NCBI GenBank assembly: GCA_002359895.1
Contig: DEOB01000010.1
Coordinates: 570,921-634,920, forward strand
Direction: 5' to 3'
Length of the DNA stretch: 64,000 nt
Source of the DNA: Stenotrophomonas sp. UBA2629
GTDB lineage: Bacteria; Pseudomonadota; Gammaproteobacteria; Xanthomonadales; Xanthomonadaceae
Position 1 is the first letter of the stretch. Each line of letters begins with the position of its first letter. Both the position numbers and the translations under genes were made by a program. The notes beneath the pieces were generated by a model. The model did not search any database, had not been told where the DNA came from, and saw only the letters and a list, made by a program, of their open reading frames with translations. Below, piece after piece: positions 42,422 through 51,033 of this stretch.

Positions 42422-44304
42422 TGAGCGCCGTGGCTACTTCTTCGGATATCTCCGCCTACCTGCAGCAACACGAAAACAAGCCGCTGCTGCGCTTCATCAC
42501 CTGTGGCAGCGTGGACGATGGCAAGAGCACGCTGATTGGCCGCCTGCTGTACGAAAGCAAGCGCCTGTTTGACGACCAATTGGCCGCACTGGAAGCAGAC
42601 AGCCGTCGCCATGGCACGCAGGGCGAGCGCATTGATTACGCGCTGCTGCTGGATGGTTTGGCCGCCGAGCGCGAGCAGGGCATCACCATCGACGTGGCGT
42701 ACCGCTATTTCGATACCGACCGCCGCAAATACATCGTTGCCGATTGCCCCGGGCACGAGCAGTACACCCGCAACATGGCGACCGGTGCTTCCACCGCCGA
42801 CGTGGCGGTGGTGCTGGTGGATGCACGCAAAGGCCTGCTGTCGCAGACCCGCAGGCACAGTTACATCATTTCCCTGTTGGGCATTGGCCAGGTGGTATTG
42901 GCGGTGAACAAGATGGATCTGGTGGATTACGACGCCGAGGTGTTCACGCGTATCCGCGATGAATACCAAGCGCTGGCCGGGCAATTGGGCATTACCCATG
43001 TGCAGGCCATTCCGCTGTCGGCATTGGAAGGGCAGAACCTGTCCACGCGTTCGACGTTGATGCCGTGGTACGCCGGCCCCAGCCTGATTGAACACCTGGA
43101 CACGGTGCAGCTCAGCGACCGTGACGCCAGCAGCGGCCTGCGCCTGCCGGTGCAGTGGGTCAATCGGCCGAATCAGGATTTCCGTGGCTTTGCCGGCACC
43201 ATCGCCGGTGGCCAGGTACGCGTCGGTGATGCCGTGGTGGTGCTGCCCTCGGCACGCCGTTCCACGGTCAAGCAGGTGCTGGGCGCGGATGGACCCTTGG
43301 ACACCGCATTTGCCGGGCAGGCGGTGACGTTGACCTTGAATGATGAGGTGGATGTCAGCCGTGGTGATGTGATTGCCGCCGCCGATGATCCGCCGGAAGT
43401 TGCCGACCAGTTCGCCGCGCATGTGCTGTGGATGGACGACGCCGCATTGCTGCCGGGTCGTCCGTACTGGCTGCAGATCGGCAGCCGCACCGTGTCGGCC
43501 AGCATCAGCGAAATCAAGCACCGCGTGGATGTGAACACGCAGGAGCGGTTGGCGGCGAAGCGCCTGGAGTTGAACGAGGTGGGCTACTGCAACCTGGCGC
43601 TGGATGAGCCGGTGGCGTTTGCACCATATGCACAGAACCGCGCGCTGGGCGGCTTCATTCTTATCGACCGCCAGACCAATGCCACCGTCGCCGCCGGCAC
43701 ACTGGATTTCGCCCTGCGCCGCGCCGGCAACGTGCACTGGCAGCATCTGGATGTGGACAAGGCCGCGCGCTCGCGCATCAAGGGGCAGCAGCCCAAGGTG
43801 CTGTGGTTTACCGGCCTGTCCGGCGCGGGCAAATCCACCGTCGCCAATCAGGTGGAGAAGCGCCTGCACGCACAGGGCCGGCACACCTTCCTGTTGGACG
43901 GTGACAACGTCCGCCACGGTTTGAACCGCGACCTGGGTTTTACCGACGAAGACCGCGTGGAGAACATCCGCCGTGTAGCCGAGGTGGCGCGACTGATGGC
44001 CGACGCCGGGCTGATCGTGCTGGTGAGCTTTATTTCGCCATTCCGCGCCGAACGGCAGATGGCACGCGAGCGATTCGAGCCGGGGGAGTTTGTGGAGGTA
44101 TTTGTTGACGTGCCACTGGCCGTGGCCGAAGCCCGCGACGTGAAGGGCCTGTACCGCAAGGCGCGGGCCGGGCAAATCCCAAACTTCACCGGCATCGACT
44201 CGCCCTACGAAGCCCCGGAAACCCCCGAGCTGCACCTGCGCGCGGACACTGACAGCGTGCCAGCGATGGTGGAGCAGGTGCTGCAGGTGTTGGACCGCGG
44301 GTGA
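42421..44304 (+). CDS. cysNC: Bifunctional sulfate adenylyltransferase subunit 1/adenylylsulfate kinase
   Basis: Protein of 627 aa. N-terminal EF-Tu-like GTPase CysN (P-loop GSVDDGKST about 30-38; DCPGHEQYTRN; NKMD), two beta-barrel domains to about 440, then APS kinase CysC (second P-loop GLSGAGKST at 465-473; LDGDNVRHGLN; FISPFRAER). The CysN half drives APS formation with GTP hydrolysis; the CysC half phosphorylates APS to PAPS for CysH. The fusion is common in Xanthomonadaceae. Coupled to cysD. Confidence 0.96.
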   Translation: MSAVATSSDISAYLQQHENKPLLRFITCGSVDDGKSTLIGRLLYESKRLFDDQLAALEADSRRHGTQGERIDYALLLDGLAAEREQGITIDVAYRYFDTDRRKYIVADCPGHEQYTRNMATGASTADVAVVLVDARKGLLSQTRRHSYIISLLGIGQVVLAVNKMDLVDYDAEVFTRIRDEYQALAGQLGITHVQAIPLSALEGQNLSTRSTLMPWYAGPSLIEHLDTVQLSDRDASSGLRLPVQWVNRPNQDFRGFAGTIAGGQVRVGDAVVVLPSARRSTVKQVLGADGPLDTAFAGQAVTLTLNDEVDVSRGDVIAAADDPPEVADQFAAHVLWMDDAALLPGRPYWLQIGSRTVSASISEIKHRVDVNTQERLAAKRLELNEVGYCNLALDEPVAFAPYAQNRALGGFILIDRQTNATVAAGTLDFALRRAGNVHWQHLDVDKAARSRIKGQQPKVLWFTGLSGAGKSTVANQVEKRLHAQGRHTFLLDGDNVRHGLNRDLGFTDEDRVENIRRVAEVARLMADAGLIVLVSFISPFRAERQMARERFEPGEFVEVFVDVPLAVAEARDVKGLYRKARAGQIPNFTGIDSPYEAPETPELHLRADTDSVPAMVEQVLQVLDRG

Positions 44305-44435
44305 GCTGAGTCTTGGAAAGAGAAGGCGGGCAGGGCAAGAGGGGCAGGGCGCTCCTGATGCCCCTTCTCCCGCTGACGGGAGATCGTGGCGCCGGGGCCA
44401 AGTTCGAAGCCGGAGCCGGAGCCGGAGCCAAGACC

Positions 44436-44618
44436 GAAGCTGCATTTGATGTCCCTTCTCCCGCCTGCGGGAGAAGGTGTTGCGCAGCACCGGATGAGGG
44501 GGCTTTAGATGTTCTGTGAAGCAATGTCAGCGAAGAGCTGCCCTCATCCGCCCTAAGGGCACTTCTCCCATGAATGGGAGAAGGGAGCAGATCCAAAGCC
44601 AAAGCCAAAGCCGAAGTC
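44436..44618. repeat. 183-bp palindromic unit, copy 1
   Basis: Starts GAAGCTGCATTTGATG. The left arm has hairpin CCCTTCTCCCGCCTGCGGGAG and ends at CCGGATGAGGG. After about 45 bases the right arm runs CCCTCATCCG to a second hairpin CTTCTCCCATGAATGGGAGAAG. The two arms are inverted relatives of each other, like the terminal repeats of a miniature element. The copy ends in AAAGCC hexamers. Confidence 0.88.
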
Positions 44619-44801
44619 GAAGCTGCATTTGATGTCCCTTCTCCCGCCTGCGGGAGAAGGTGGTGCGCAGCACCGGATGAGGGGGCTTTTGGTGCTCTGT
44701 GAAGCAATGCCAGCGAAGAGCTGCCCTCATCCGCCCTACGGGCACCTTCTCCCATGAATGGGAGAAGGGAGTGGATCCAAAGCCGAAGCCAAAGCCAAAG
44801 C
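44619..44801. repeat. 183-bp palindromic unit, copy 2
   Basis: Direct repeat of copy 1 at a period of exactly 183 bp, starting GAAGCTGCATTTGATG at 44619. There are only scattered substitutions (for example GTTGCGCAGC against GTGGTGCGCAGC region, and CTAAGGGCA against CTACGGGCACC). The copies are thus a recent tandem duplication. Confidence 0.88.
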
Positions 44802-44826
44802 CAAAGCCAAAGCCAAAGCCGAAGCC
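44779..44826. repeat. Hexanucleotide microsatellite (AAAGCC/GAAGCC)8
   Basis: Eight perfect hexamers in a row: AAAGCC, GAAGCC, five AAAGCC, GAAGCC. Shorter related tracts end copy 1 (about 44594-44618) and precede it (GGAGCC three times near 44410-44430). In frame, the tract reads Lys-Pro repeats on the plus strand and Gly-Phe repeats on the minus strand. Confidence 0.92.
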
Positions 44827-44950
44827 GAGGCCCACTTCGCCTCCAGCTATAGCCCTGTCAGACAGAAATCGCCATTACCCCCCTAACGGCACATTCGGCC
44901 GTCATCTGGCCTCGTTAGACTGCCCGATCGTGTATCAGACAGGACTGTGT

Positions 44951-46033
44951 ATGTTGGGGCGTTTTGCCGTCACCTTAGCCGGTGGCACTGTCTTGGCACT
45001 GGCATTGGCCGGTTGCAGTCGCAAGGGCGCTGAAGCGCCCCGCAGCGCGGGCGATGCCGTGCCTGTCACCACCCAGCTTGTGCAGACATCGGCCTGGAGC
45101 GACACGCTTCAGGCCATCGGCACCGCCAAGGCGCGTGAGTCCATCATCGTTACCGCCAAGGTCAGCGAAATTGTTGACAAGGTGCACTTTGAAAGCGGCC
45201 AGCACGTCACCGCCGGTACACCGCTGGTGACCTTGCGTGGCGACGCGCAGCAGGCTGCACTCGCACAGGCCCAGGCCACATTCGCCGAGGCCGACCGCCT
45301 GTATCTGCGCCAGCGTGAACTGGCAGCACAGCAGTTGGTTGCGCATTCCACCCTGGATACGCAGAAGTCGATCCGTGACGGCGCCGAGGCCCGCGTGCGG
45401 CAGATGCGCGCCGATATCACCGACCGCCAGGTGCGGGCGCCATTCGCCGGTGTATTGGGCATCCGTCAGGTGAGCCCCGGTTCGCTGGTCAGCCCGACCA
45501 CCAGCATCGCCACGTTGGATGACATCTCGCGCGTGCATGTCGATTTCCAGGTGCCCGAGGCCGAATTGGCCTCGTTCAAGCCGGGCGACAAGGTCACCGG
45601 CAGCAGCATTGCCTACGCGGGTCGCAGCTTTGAAGGTGAGGTGAGTACGGTGGATGCGCGGGTGGACCCGGGCAGCCGTGCGGTGACCGTGCGCGCCGAT
45701 TTTGCAAATGCCGACCAGGCGCTGCGCCCCGGCATGTTGCTGGATGTGCGCGTGTTCCGCCCCGAGCGGCAGGCGCTGGTGATCCCGGAGATCGCCGTGG
45801 TGCAGGTCGGTCGCGATTCGTTTGTGTACCGCGTGAAAGAAGACGCCAGTGTCGAACGCGTGGATGTACGCACCGGCACCCGTCGTGCTGGCGTGGTCGA
45901 GATCATTGACGGCCTCACCGCCGGCGAGCGCATCGTGGTAGATGGCACTGGCAAGTTGCGTCCGGGCATCCGGGTGCAGGACGCCACCCCGGCCAAGGCT
46001 GCTGCGCCGGTCGCACAGGCGGTTGCCGGATGA
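44951..46033 (+). CDS. RND efflux pump periplasmic adaptor (membrane fusion protein)
   Basis: Protein of 360 aa. Lipoprotein signal with lipobox Leu-Ala-Gly-Cys (Cys22). Then a barrel-sandwich (lipoyl) half-motif around 65-90, an alpha-hairpin (about 95-150), the second lipoyl half DRQVRAPFAGVLGIRQVSPGSLVSP and a beta-barrel domain (about 185-260). It links the inner-membrane pump to an outer-membrane channel. ATG 44951 (MLGRFAVTLAGG) gives the signal peptide; a longer frame from 44699 runs through the repeat tract and would put Lys-Pro repeats before it. The stop overlaps the RND gene by ATGA. Confidence 0.9.
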   Translation: MLGRFAVTLAGGTVLALALAGCSRKGAEAPRSAGDAVPVTTQLVQTSAWSDTLQAIGTAKARESIIVTAKVSEIVDKVHFESGQHVTAGTPLVTLRGDAQQAALAQAQATFAEADRLYLRQRELAAQQLVAHSTLDTQKSIRDGAEARVRQMRADITDRQVRAPFAGVLGIRQVSPGSLVSPTTSIATLDDISRVHVDFQVPEAELASFKPGDKVTGSSIAYAGRSFEGEVSTVDARVDPGSRAVTVRADFANADQALRPGMLLDVRVFRPERQALVIPEIAVVQVGRDSFVYRVKEDASVERVDVRTGTRRAGVVEIIDGLTAGERIVVDGTGKLRPGIRVQDATPAKAAAPVAQAVAG

Positions 46034-49000
46034 AGCTGTCCGACCTTTCGATCAAGCGGCCGGTGCTGGCCGTGGTGATGAGCCTGTTGCTGCTGGTGCT
46101 GGGCGTGATGTCGTTCAACCGCCTCACCCTGCGCGAGCTGCCGGCCATCGACCCGCCCATCGTCTCGGTGTCGGTGGATTACACCGGCGCCTCGGCGGCG
46201 GTGATCGAAAGCCGCGTTACCCAGGTGCTGGAAGATGCGCTCGCCGGTATTGAAGGCATCGATACCATCAACGCGCGCAGCACCAATGGCCGTGCGTCGG
46301 TGAGCATTGAATTCACTGCCAATCGTGATATCGAAGCGGCCGCCAACGATGTGCGCGACGCGGTCAGCCGTGTTGCCGACCGCATGCCCGAAGAAGCGCG
46401 CCCGCCGGAAATCGCCAAGGTCGAAAGCGACGCCGACCCGATCATCTGGTTCAACATGGCGTCCTCGGCAATGGACACGCTGGAGCTCAGCGACTATGCC
46501 GAGCGCTATGTGGTGGACCGTTTTTCGAGTATCGACGGTGTCGCCCAGGTGCGCATCGGTGGCCGCCAGCGTTATGCCATGCGCATCTGGTTGGACCGCG
46601 ACCAGCTGGCCGCACGCGGCTTGACCGTGGGCGAGGTGGAAACCGCGCTGCGCAACGAAAACGTCGAGTTGCCGGCAGGCCGCATTGAATCGGCCGACCG
46701 CGATTTCACCCTGCGCGTGGAGCGCAGCTATGTGGCGCCGAGCGACTTCGCCAGCATTCCGCTGGGCAAGGGTAACGACGGCTATGTGGTGCGTCTGGGT
46801 GATGTGGCCAAGGTTGAACTGGCTTCGTCCGAGCGTCGCGCCTATTACCGCAGCAATGGTGAGCCGGGCATCGGCTTGGGCATTGTCAAAACCTCCACCG
46901 CCAACGCGCTGGACGTCGCCCGTGCCACCCGCGCCGAAGCCGAGCGCATTGGCGCAACGCTGCCCAAAGGCACGCAGATTTTTGTCGCTTTCGACAACAC
47001 CACCTTCATCGAGGCAGCGGTCGAGCGCGTGTATTGGACGCTGGCCGAAGCCATGGTGCTGGTGCTGGTGGTGATCTGGCTGTTCCTGGGCAGCCTGCGG
47101 GCGGCGTTGATTCCAGCGGTGACGGTGCCGGTGTGTCTGGTGGCCGCGTTCATCGCACTGTTTGCGTTTGGTTTCTCGATCAACCTGTTCACCTTGCTGG
47201 CGTTGGTGCTGTGTATTGGCTTGGTGGTGGATGACGCCATCGTGGTGGTTGAGAACGTACAACGCCGTATCGACCTGGGTGAGCCGCCGCTGGTGGCCGC
47301 ACGTCGCGGCACCACGCAGGTGGCCTTTGCAGTGATTGCGACCACTGCAGTGCTGGTGGCGGTGTTTCTGCCGGTGGGCTTCCTGGAAGGCAATACCGGC
47401 CGCTTGTTCCGCGAGTTGGCGGTGGCCTTGGCATCGGCGGTGGCGTTGTCGGCCTTCGTCGCGTTGACGCTGACGCCGATGATGGCGTCCAAGTTGCTCA
47501 AGCCGCACAGCGAGCAGAAGACCAGCCGTCTGCATGGCTTCATCAACCGCCAGTTGGCGCGCGTTTCAGGTGCTTACGGCCGCGTGCTGGACAAGCATGT
47601 GCAGCGCACGTGGATCTTCGGGCTGGTGATGTTGGCTTCCCTCGGCGCCAGCTGGGGCTTGTTCAAGCTGTTGCCGTCGGAGTTGGCACCGGCCGAGGAC
47701 CGGGGTTCGTTCCAGGTGACCATTGATGGCCCGGAAGGTGCTGGCTTCGACTACACCGTTGGCCAGGTGCAGCAGGTCGAGCAGATCGTCTCGCGCTTTG
47801 TCGGCCCCGATGAGCCCATCGTGCGCGCCAACCCGCGCGTGCCCGGCGGCTGGGGCAACAGTGAGGAAATGCACACCGGCCGCATCAGCGTGTTCCTGCA
47901 GCCGTGGCGCGACCGCAGCGAAGCCACCGTAGATGTCGCCAACGATCTGCAGAAAGAACTCAATGACCTGAGCGGCGTGCGTGTGCGCACCATGGTCGGT
48001 GGTGGCCTGGTGCGCAGCATGGGCCAGCCGTTCCAGATCGTGCTCGGCGGCCCGGAATATGCGGAGATCGCGCAGTGGCGTGATCGTCTGCTGGAGCGCA
48101 TGGCCGATTACCCGGGCCTGGTCGGCGCCGATTCCGATTACAAGGAAACCCGCCCGCAGATGCGGGTCAACATCGACCGCCAGCGTGCGGCCGACCTGGG
48201 CATCTCGGTTACCGACATCGGTCGCGCGCTGGAAACGATGATGGGCTCGCGCCGTGTCACCACGTTTGTGGACAACGGCGAGGAGTACGACGTGCTGGTG
48301 CAGGCCGGTCGCGAAGGCCGCACCTCGCCGGCAGATCTTGCCGCCATCCAGGTGCGCGCGCGTTCGGGCGAGCTGGTGCCGTTGTCCAACCTGGTCAGCC
48401 TGAGCGAAGTGGCCGAGGCCGGCAGCCTCAACCGTTTCAATCGCCTGCGTTCCATCACCATCAGCGCCAGCATCGCCCCCGGCCACACCTTGGGCGAAGC
48501 CATCGCCTGGGTGCAGGAAGTGGCCCGCGAGGAGTTACCCGACTACGCGCAGATCGACTGGAAGGGTGAATCGCGCGAATACCAAAGCGCCGGCAGTGCC
48601 GTGTTGCTCACCTTCGGCATGGCCTTGCTGGTGGTGTACCTGGTGCTGGCGGCACAGTTCGAGAGTTTCATCCACCCGCTGGTGATCATGCTGACCGTGC
48701 CGTTGGGCGTGTTGGGCGCGTTTGTCGGGTTGTACCTCAGCGGCGGCACGCTCAACCTGTTCAGCCAGATCGGCATCGTGATGCTGGTGGGCCTGGCAGC
48801 TAAAAACGGCATTCTGATCGTGGAGTTCGCCAACCAGCTGCGCGATGAAGGCCGCAATGTGCATCAGGCCATCGTCGAGTCTTCGGTGGTGCGCCTGCGC
48901 CCGATTCTGATGACCTCCATCGCCACGGTGGTGGGCGCGATCCCGCTGGTCGCCGCCGGTGGCCCGGGTTCGGCCAGCCGCGCCACCATCGGCATCGTGG

Positions 49001-49155
49001 TGATCTTCGGCGTGGCGGTTTCCACCTTCCTGTCGTTGTTCGTGGTGCCGGCGTTCTACGCGCTGCTGGCGCCGTACACGCAGTCACCGGAGACCGTGGC
49101 CAATGAACTGGCCAAGCTGGAAGAACAAACCCCCTCGGTGGGCGGGCATGCCTGA
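46030..49155 (+). CDS. RND multidrug efflux transporter, HAE1 family
   Basis: Protein of 1041 aa with 12 membrane helices and two large periplasmic loops. Starts MKLSDLSIKRPVLAVVMS and carries the proton-relay Asp pair in CIGLVVDDAIVVVENVQ on helix 4 and the matching Lys region AAKNGILIVEFANQLR on helix 10. Family members expel antibiotics, dyes, detergents or similar compounds by proton exchange. Coupled to the adaptor; no outer-membrane factor gene follows, so it must share a TolC-type channel from elsewhere. Substrates cannot be told from sequence. Confidence 0.93.
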   Translation: MKLSDLSIKRPVLAVVMSLLLLVLGVMSFNRLTLRELPAIDPPIVSVSVDYTGASAAVIESRVTQVLEDALAGIEGIDTINARSTNGRASVSIEFTANRDIEAAANDVRDAVSRVADRMPEEARPPEIAKVESDADPIIWFNMASSAMDTLELSDYAERYVVDRFSSIDGVAQVRIGGRQRYAMRIWLDRDQLAARGLTVGEVETALRNENVELPAGRIESADRDFTLRVERSYVAPSDFASIPLGKGNDGYVVRLGDVAKVELASSERRAYYRSNGEPGIGLGIVKTSTANALDVARATRAEAERIGATLPKGTQIFVAFDNTTFIEAAVERVYWTLAEAMVLVLVVIWLFLGSLRAALIPAVTVPVCLVAAFIALFAFGFSINLFTLLALVLCIGLVVDDAIVVVENVQRRIDLGEPPLVAARRGTTQVAFAVIATTAVLVAVFLPVGFLEGNTGRLFRELAVALASAVALSAFVALTLTPMMASKLLKPHSEQKTSRLHGFINRQLARVSGAYGRVLDKHVQRTWIFGLVMLASLGASWGLFKLLPSELAPAEDRGSFQVTIDGPEGAGFDYTVGQVQQVEQIVSRFVGPDEPIVRANPRVPGGWGNSEEMHTGRISVFLQPWRDRSEATVDVANDLQKELNDLSGVRVRTMVGGGLVRSMGQPFQIVLGGPEYAEIAQWRDRLLERMADYPGLVGADSDYKETRPQMRVNIDRQRAADLGISVTDIGRALETMMGSRRVTTFVDNGEEYDVLVQAGREGRTSPADLAAIQVRARSGELVPLSNLVSLSEVAEAGSLNRFNRLRSITISASIAPGHTLGEAIAWVQEVAREELPDYAQIDWKGESREYQSAGSAVLLTFGMALLVVYLVLAAQFESFIHPLVIMLTVPLGVLGAFVGLYLSGGTLNLFSQIGIVMLVGLAAKNGILIVEFANQLRDEGRNVHQAIVESSVVRLRPILMTSIATVVGAIPLVAAGGPGSASRATIGIVVIFGVAVSTFLSLFVVPAFYALLAPYTQSPETVANELAKLEEQTPSVGGHA

Positions 49156-49516
49156 TGAGGCGGGCAGGTGCGTGGCAGCAGGGTGATAGCCACGCCCTGT
49201 TGCTGCATGCCAACGATGCCGCCGCGTCCGGTGGCGTGATCATGCGTGTCCCGCAGGCGCGGCATGCGGACTGATGCGGAGGTATTTCTGGCTGGCAACG
49301 GGATTGGTTTGAACGGCTTGGCGTTCGTGCAGGCCATTGAAGGCCATGTCGGCGGCGGTTTCTGCGTCAGCCAAGGGCAAGGGGAATGCTGCCTCGCTGG
49401 TTTTGAGTCTTTTCTGTAATTGCCGTAATGGCCCTGCACATCACGGCTTAATCGTGGAAGAATCGGTCGGTCCCGGTACCCGGGGCTCGGTCACCTTCAG
49501 CTTTCCGGGGAACTAC
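49156..49516. other. 361-bp region between the RND and AGCS genes
   Basis: No clear gene. Minus-strand frames cross it (one of 127 codons, one short), including a segment reading MAFNGLHERQAVQTNP that looks protein-like, but no family is recognised and codon support is weak; it may be a gene remnant. The last ~110 bp hold the promoter and leader of the symporter gene. Confidence 0.4.
49403..49431 (+). promoter_or_regulatory. Putative promoter of the AGCS symporter gene
   Basis: TTGAGT (49403-49408), 17 bp spacer, TAATGG (49426-49431). The transcript leader would be about 80 nt. Confidence 0.5.
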
Positions 49517-51019
49517 GTGGAATCCATCGTCGAATACATCAACGGCATCATCTGGAGCAACGCGCTCATTTTCATGTGTCTGGGTGCGGGCCTGTGGTTC
49601 ACCGTACGCACGCGCTTCATGCAGATCCGTGGCTTTGCCGAAATGTGCCGCCTCACCGTGCGTGGGCAGAAGTCCGAAGCCGGTGTCTCGTCCTTCCAGG
49701 CGTTGGCCATGTCGATGGCCGGGCGCATGGGTATCGGCAACATCGCTGGCGTGGCCACGGCCATCGCCTATGGCGGCCCGGGCGCGATCTTCTGGATGTG
49801 GGTGATGGGCTTCCTCGGCGCCTCCACCTCGTATGTGGAATCCACGCTGGCGCAGATCTACAAAATCAAGGACGCCGAAGGCCGCTACCGCGGTGGCCCG
49901 GCGTATTACATCGAAAGGGCCATGGGCCTGAAGTGGTATGCCGCAGCTTTCGCGTTGGCCACGGTTGTCGCAGCAGGCTTCCTGCTGCCGGGCGTGCAGG
50001 CCAATGCCATCGCCGACAGTGCGGTCAACGTGCTGTGCAGTGGCGCCGATGCCTGTGCTTCGATGGGCGGCATTGCCAGCATGAAGTTGTGGATCGGCTT
50101 GACCGTGGCGCTGCTGCTGGGCGTGATCATCTTTGGCGGCGTCAAGCGCATCGCCAGTTTTGCTGAAGTGGTGGTGCCGTTCATGGCGATGGCCTTCATC
50201 CTGATGGCCATCGTGGTGATGATGCTCAATGCCAGCAAGGTGCCGGCGATGTTCGCCGATATCTTCTCCAGCGCCTTCGGTGCGCACGCGGCATTCGGCG
50301 GCATCATCGGCCAGGCCATTGCCTGGGGCGTCAAGCGCGGCATCTACGCCAATGAGGCCGGCCAGGGCACCGGCCCGCATGCTGCCGCCGCCGCGGAGGT
50401 CTCGCACCCGGCCAAGCAGGGTTATGTGCAGGCCTTTGCCATCTATTTCGACACCATGCTGGTGTGCACGTCCACGGCATTCCTGCTGCTGTCCACGGGC
50501 ATGTACAACGTGTTCCGAGAGGTCACCGAGGGCGGAGTGCAGAAGCTGGAAGCCATCGTCAACGGCGTGCCGGGCGTGGCACCCTCCGAGGGCGCGCTGT
50601 TCACCCAGGCGGCGGTGGAGTCGGTGATGCCCGGTTGGGGCGCCGGGTTTGTCGCAATTGCACTGTTCTTCTTTGCGTTCACCACCATCATGGCCTACTA
50701 CTACATGGCCGAAACCAACCTCACCTACCTGGCCGGCGCCAACCGTACCCATCCGGCAGCCACGCTGATGCTGCGCCTGGGCATCATGGGCATGGTGGTG
50801 TTCGGCGCGTTCCACAATGCCAAAATGGCGTGGGCGCTGGGTGACATCGGTGTCGGCCTGATGGCGTGGCTGAACGTCATCGCCATCCTGATCCTGCAGA
50901 AGCCGGCCATGCTGGCCCTGCGTGATTACGAACAACAGAAGAAGCAGGGCCTTGACCCTGTCTTCAATCCGGATGCCCTGGGCATCAAGAACGCCGATTT
51001 CTGGCGCAGCAACAAGTAA
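49517..51019 (+). CDS. Alanine/glycine:cation symporter (AGCS family)
   Basis: Protein of 500 aa with about ten membrane helices. Family signature segments: SSFQALAMSMAGRMGIGNIAGVATAI, GGPGAIFWMWVMGFLG and GIYANEAGQGTGPHAAAAAE. Members take up alanine or glycine with Na+ or H+. The GTG at 49517 (reading VESIVEYINGIIWS, translated Met) is preferred to upstream starts because a GGGGAA ribosome site is just before it and family proteins begin at this point. The rlmB-like gene follows after 14 bp. Confidence 0.9.
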   Translation: MESIVEYINGIIWSNALIFMCLGAGLWFTVRTRFMQIRGFAEMCRLTVRGQKSEAGVSSFQALAMSMAGRMGIGNIAGVATAIAYGGPGAIFWMWVMGFLGASTSYVESTLAQIYKIKDAEGRYRGGPAYYIERAMGLKWYAAAFALATVVAAGFLLPGVQANAIADSAVNVLCSGADACASMGGIASMKLWIGLTVALLLGVIIFGGVKRIASFAEVVVPFMAMAFILMAIVVMMLNASKVPAMFADIFSSAFGAHAAFGGIIGQAIAWGVKRGIYANEAGQGTGPHAAAAAEVSHPAKQGYVQAFAIYFDTMLVCTSTAFLLLSTGMYNVFREVTEGGVQKLEAIVNGVPGVAPSEGALFTQAAVESVMPGWGAGFVAIALFFFAFTTIMAYYYMAETNLTYLAGANRTHPAATLMLRLGIMGMVVFGAFHNAKMAWALGDIGVGLMAWLNVIAILILQKPAMLALRDYEQQKKQGLDPVFNPDALGIKNADFWRSNK

Positions 51020-51033
51020 GCGAGCAAACAGCA

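Larger units (their letters stand above)
44305..44950. repeat. Repeat-rich intergenic region before the RND efflux genes
   Basis: 646 bp with no credible gene. It consists of a degenerate left copy of a hairpin (around 44361-44390), a GGAGCC tract, two 183-bp units in tandem and a final hexanucleotide array, followed by the presumed efflux promoter with TAGACT at 44916-44921. Confidence 0.85.

Noticed and set aside
44436..44801. CRISPR array
   Set aside because: Repeated units are only two, 183 bp long, and contain internal hairpins; there are no unique spacers between short repeats and no cas genes nearby.
44527..44835. Minus-strand frame with Gly-Phe repeats in the repeat array
   Set aside because: The repeats come only from the hexanucleotide tract; no start context, no promoter and no conserved domain. 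It might suggest an FG-repeat protein but is not supported.
45613..47535. A 640-codon minus-strand open frame across the efflux adaptor and RND genes
   Set aside because: Same antisense artefact; no domain, no ribosome site, and it conflicts with two well-supported genes.
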